Shown: in pieces, positions 13,196 to 14,450 of the stretch
Layout: each line of letters opens with the position of its first letter
Numbering within the stretch: position 1 is the stretch's first letter
Assembly: GCA_013041835.1 (NCBI GenBank)
Contig: JABDRH010000036.1
Span: 1-14,450, forward strand
Direction of reading: 5' to 3'
DNA from: Desulfatitalea sp.
GTDB taxonomy: Bacteria > Desulfobacterota > Desulfobacteria > Desulfobacterales > Desulfosarcinaceae
DNA length: 14,450 bases
The notes under the pieces: model-generated
Seen by the model: only the letters and a program-made list of their open reading frames with translations
What the model was told of the DNA's origin: nothing
Database searches by the model: none
Translations under genes and position numbers: made by a program

Positions 13196-13518
13196 TATAG
13201 AAGTCTTTTGTAGATTTTCCCGCCGGATAGTTTGCGGATGTCTTCCAGGGCGAAGTTGACGAGGGCCTCCATAAGGGCTGATTTGTTCTTGATGGGCAGG
13301 CGCTCTTTTTTTAGGGTGTGGTAGATGTCGTCGAATTTTTCGATGGTATCGATTCCGAAATAATAACTGACTTTTCTTTTGATTTGCGCCTCTGTGGTGG
13401 TGTCACTCTGTGGTTCTGTAGAGGCTTTCTTTTTGGCTTGGGCTGAGGTTTTGCCCATTGCTGCGGATAGTGGGTCGGCGTCGTCAAATAAGTCTGGGAC
13501 TCGTGGTTTACTTTCCAT
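13195..13518 (-). CDS. ribbon-helix-helix DNA-binding protein, likely ParG-like partner of the upstream ParA
   Basis: A 107-residue protein with a flexible, charged N-terminal tail (about 1-45) and a C-terminal ribbon-helix-helix domain (about 47-95: a beta-strand RKVSYYFG, helix IEKFDDIYHTLKKE, then NKSALMEALVNFALEDI). ParG and related type Ib centromere-binding proteins have this layout: the tail stimulates the ParA ATPase and the RHH dimer binds operator/centromere repeats. The ATG at 13518 overlaps the end of the upstream parA by 11 bp, with AAGGA about 10 bases before it, so the two are translated together. A repeat motif (13391-13419) lies inside its own coding region, in the tail-encoding part. 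Confidence 0.78.
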   Translation of the reverse strand: MESKPRVPDLFDDADPLSAAMGKTSAQAKKKASTEPQSDTTTEAQIKRKVSYYFGIDTIEKFDDIYHTLKKERLPIKNKSALMEALVNFALEDIRKLSGGKIYKRLL

Positions 13519-14272
13519 TGCTTAATATCCTTTTTACCAGGTTTTGGTAGTCTTGCGCACCTTTGCTGGTGTTGCTGTATTCGAAGATGGTTTTTTTGTG
13601 GCCTACGGATTCGGATACTTTGACGTTTTTGTTGATGGGGTCCAATACGATTTGCCCGAAACGTTTTTTGAGTTGGGTTAGTATTTCGTGCGATTGCCTT
13701 GTGCGGGTGTCGAACATGGTCGGCAGGATGTATTTGATGTTCAGGTCAGGGTTTACCTGTTTTGCCGAGTCTACGTATTTTACGTAGTCTTTTACGCCTT
13801 CTATGTTCGCGGCTTCAAGTCCCACGGGGCATAGGATGTCGTTTACCGTGCTCAGGATGTTTACGCTGAGTATGTCCCACCCTGGTGCACAATCGAATAT
13901 GACGAAGTCTACCATGCCTTCTTTGGGGTTTAGCCTTTGGTTTAAGATCCTTTCTTTGCCTTCGCTGTGGCTGTGGAGCCAGTTGGTTAGCTCTACCAGC
14001 ATCATTCCGCCGCTGAGCAGGAATATGTTGTGCCTCGCGGAGCTTAGGCATTCCATTTTTTGGACTGGGTCACCGTGCCGGTCGTGGCCGGTGATAAATT
14101 CGTATAGGCCGTGTTTTGCGGTCACGCCCATGAATTTTGCGCAGTGGCCTTGGGTGTCGCAGTCCACCAAAAGTACGGTTTTGCCGTTTAGTGCAAGCCC
14201 GTGAGCCAGGTTTATGGCGGTTGTGGTTTTGCCGACACCGCCTTTGGCCATTCCGATGGCCAGTTTTTGCAT
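13508..14272 (-). CDS. parA: ParA/ParF-family partition ATPase (second copy, paired with the RHH protein)
   Basis: A 254-residue short ParA. The deviant Walker A motif KGGVGKTT is at 10-17, the A' motif LLVDCDTQG at 34-42, and Walker B FVIFDCAPG at 123-131. It has no N-terminal DNA-binding domain, as in type Ib ParF proteins, and is followed by an overlapping RHH gene, the typical ParG position. It would segregate the element by dynamic nucleoid or polymer binding. The ATG at 14272 has a strong AAAGGAG site. It is distinct from the other ParA in the window in sequence (for example AKGGVG against YKGGTG) and in partner, so these are two independent modules and not a recent duplication. Confidence 0.92.
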   Translation of the reverse strand: MQKLAIGMAKGGVGKTTTAINLAHGLALNGKTVLLVDCDTQGHCAKFMGVTAKHGLYEFITGHDRHGDPVQKMECLSSARHNIFLLSGGMMLVELTNWLHSHSEGKERILNQRLNPKEGMVDFVIFDCAPGWDILSVNILSTVNDILCPVGLEAANIEGVKDYVKYVDSAKQVNPDLNIKYILPTMFDTRTRQSHEILTQLKKRFGQIVLDPINKNVKVSESVGHKKTIFEYSNTSKGAQDYQNLVKRILSNGK

Positions 14273-14309
14273 GGGGGCTCCTTTCGTTTGGTTTTAGTGG
14301 CGTAGGGAT

Positions 14310-14339
14310 TTTATATCTGTGGTTCTGTGACTCTGTCAA
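14310..14339 (-). promoter_or_regulatory. promoter of the ParA-RHH operon with repeat motifs in its spacer
   Basis: On the minus strand TTGACA (14339-14334) is followed after 17 bases by ATATAA, or after 18 by TATAAA, both near consensus. The spacer consists of three back-to-back near-repeats (ACAGAGTC, ACAGAACC, ACAG). Its plus-strand 13-mer TCTGTGGTTCTGT (14316-14328) recurs exactly at 13407-13419. A protein bound here would block RNA polymerase, so autoregulation by the RHH protein is likely. Confidence 0.65.
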
Positions 14340-14378
14340 GTAAAGTTTGTTCTGTATTCTTGATTATTTTAGGATCTA

Positions 14379-14404
14379 TAGTGGTGTAGTGGTGTAGTGG
14401 CGTG
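14379..14404. repeat. 8-bp tandem repeats upstream of the ParA-RHH promoter
   Basis: TAGTGGTG, TAGTGGTG and TAGTGGCG follow each other at 14379-14402. TAGTGGCGT (14395-14403) recurs exactly at 14295-14303, between the promoter and the ribosome-binding site, 100 bp away. Short tandem boxes on both sides of a promoter are typical of ParG-type operator or centromere sites. The remaining bases to 14450 show nothing else recognisable. Confidence 0.5.
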
Positions 14405-14450
14405 TTTATTATCGGGTCGATGTGGTTTCTTGGAATGTATGGGGCCATGC

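Overview
The window carries a conjugative-transfer gene block and a replication/partition block from a mobile element, most simply a conjugative plasmid of a Gram-negative bacterium. All recognised genes lie on the minus strand and read from position 14450 towards 1. Several envelope proteins with Sec-type signal peptides and an outer-membrane barrel imply a double-membrane host. Base composition and protein style would fit a proteobacterium or a Desulfobacterota-like host, but I see no sequence that fixes the taxon. There is no rRNA, tRNA, CRISPR array, transposase or recognisable relaxase.

Region 1 (14450-12825), maintenance part I. A short ParA ATPase overlaps a ribbon-helix-helix (RHH) protein, as in ParF-ParG type Ib partition pairs. 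A consensus promoter drives them and is threaded with short repeats (TAGTGGYGT and TCTGTGGT). A 370-bp gap follows. It is AT-rich on one side and packed with hairpins on the other.

Region 2 (12824-10495), maintenance part II. A second short ParA is followed, 2 bp later, by a winged-helix DNA-binding protein of 509 residues. Its gene contains two arrays of a 12-bp repeat (about 16 and 8 units) on either side of the winged-helix coding region. An AT-rich palindrome abuts the second array. The same DNA repeat is read in two reading frames within the one protein, so the conserved thing is the DNA. I infer an origin or centromere embedded in its own initiator/binding-protein gene. This is the most interesting signal in the window.

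Region 3 (10494-1), transfer. A near-consensus promoter with an A-rich upstream element starts a tightly packed operon in VirB order: pilin (VirB2), VirB3, VirB4, VirB5-like, VirB6, VirB8, VirB9/TraK-like, VirB10, an outer-membrane barrel protein, the coupling protein VirD4/TraD, a small unknown protein, and the first codons of another gene. Genes overlap or sit only a few bases apart. No VirB11, VirB1 or VirB7 is seen between the genes present. The VirB4 ATPase has a glycine where the P-loop Ser/Thr should be, VirB10 appears to start with a cleavable signal peptide, and the coupling-protein gene may be frameshifted at a run of five G near its 3' end.

Together, Regions 1 and 2 would copy and segregate the element, and Region 3 would build the mating channel. 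The relaxase, oriT and remaining transfer genes must lie outside the window if the element is self-transmissible.
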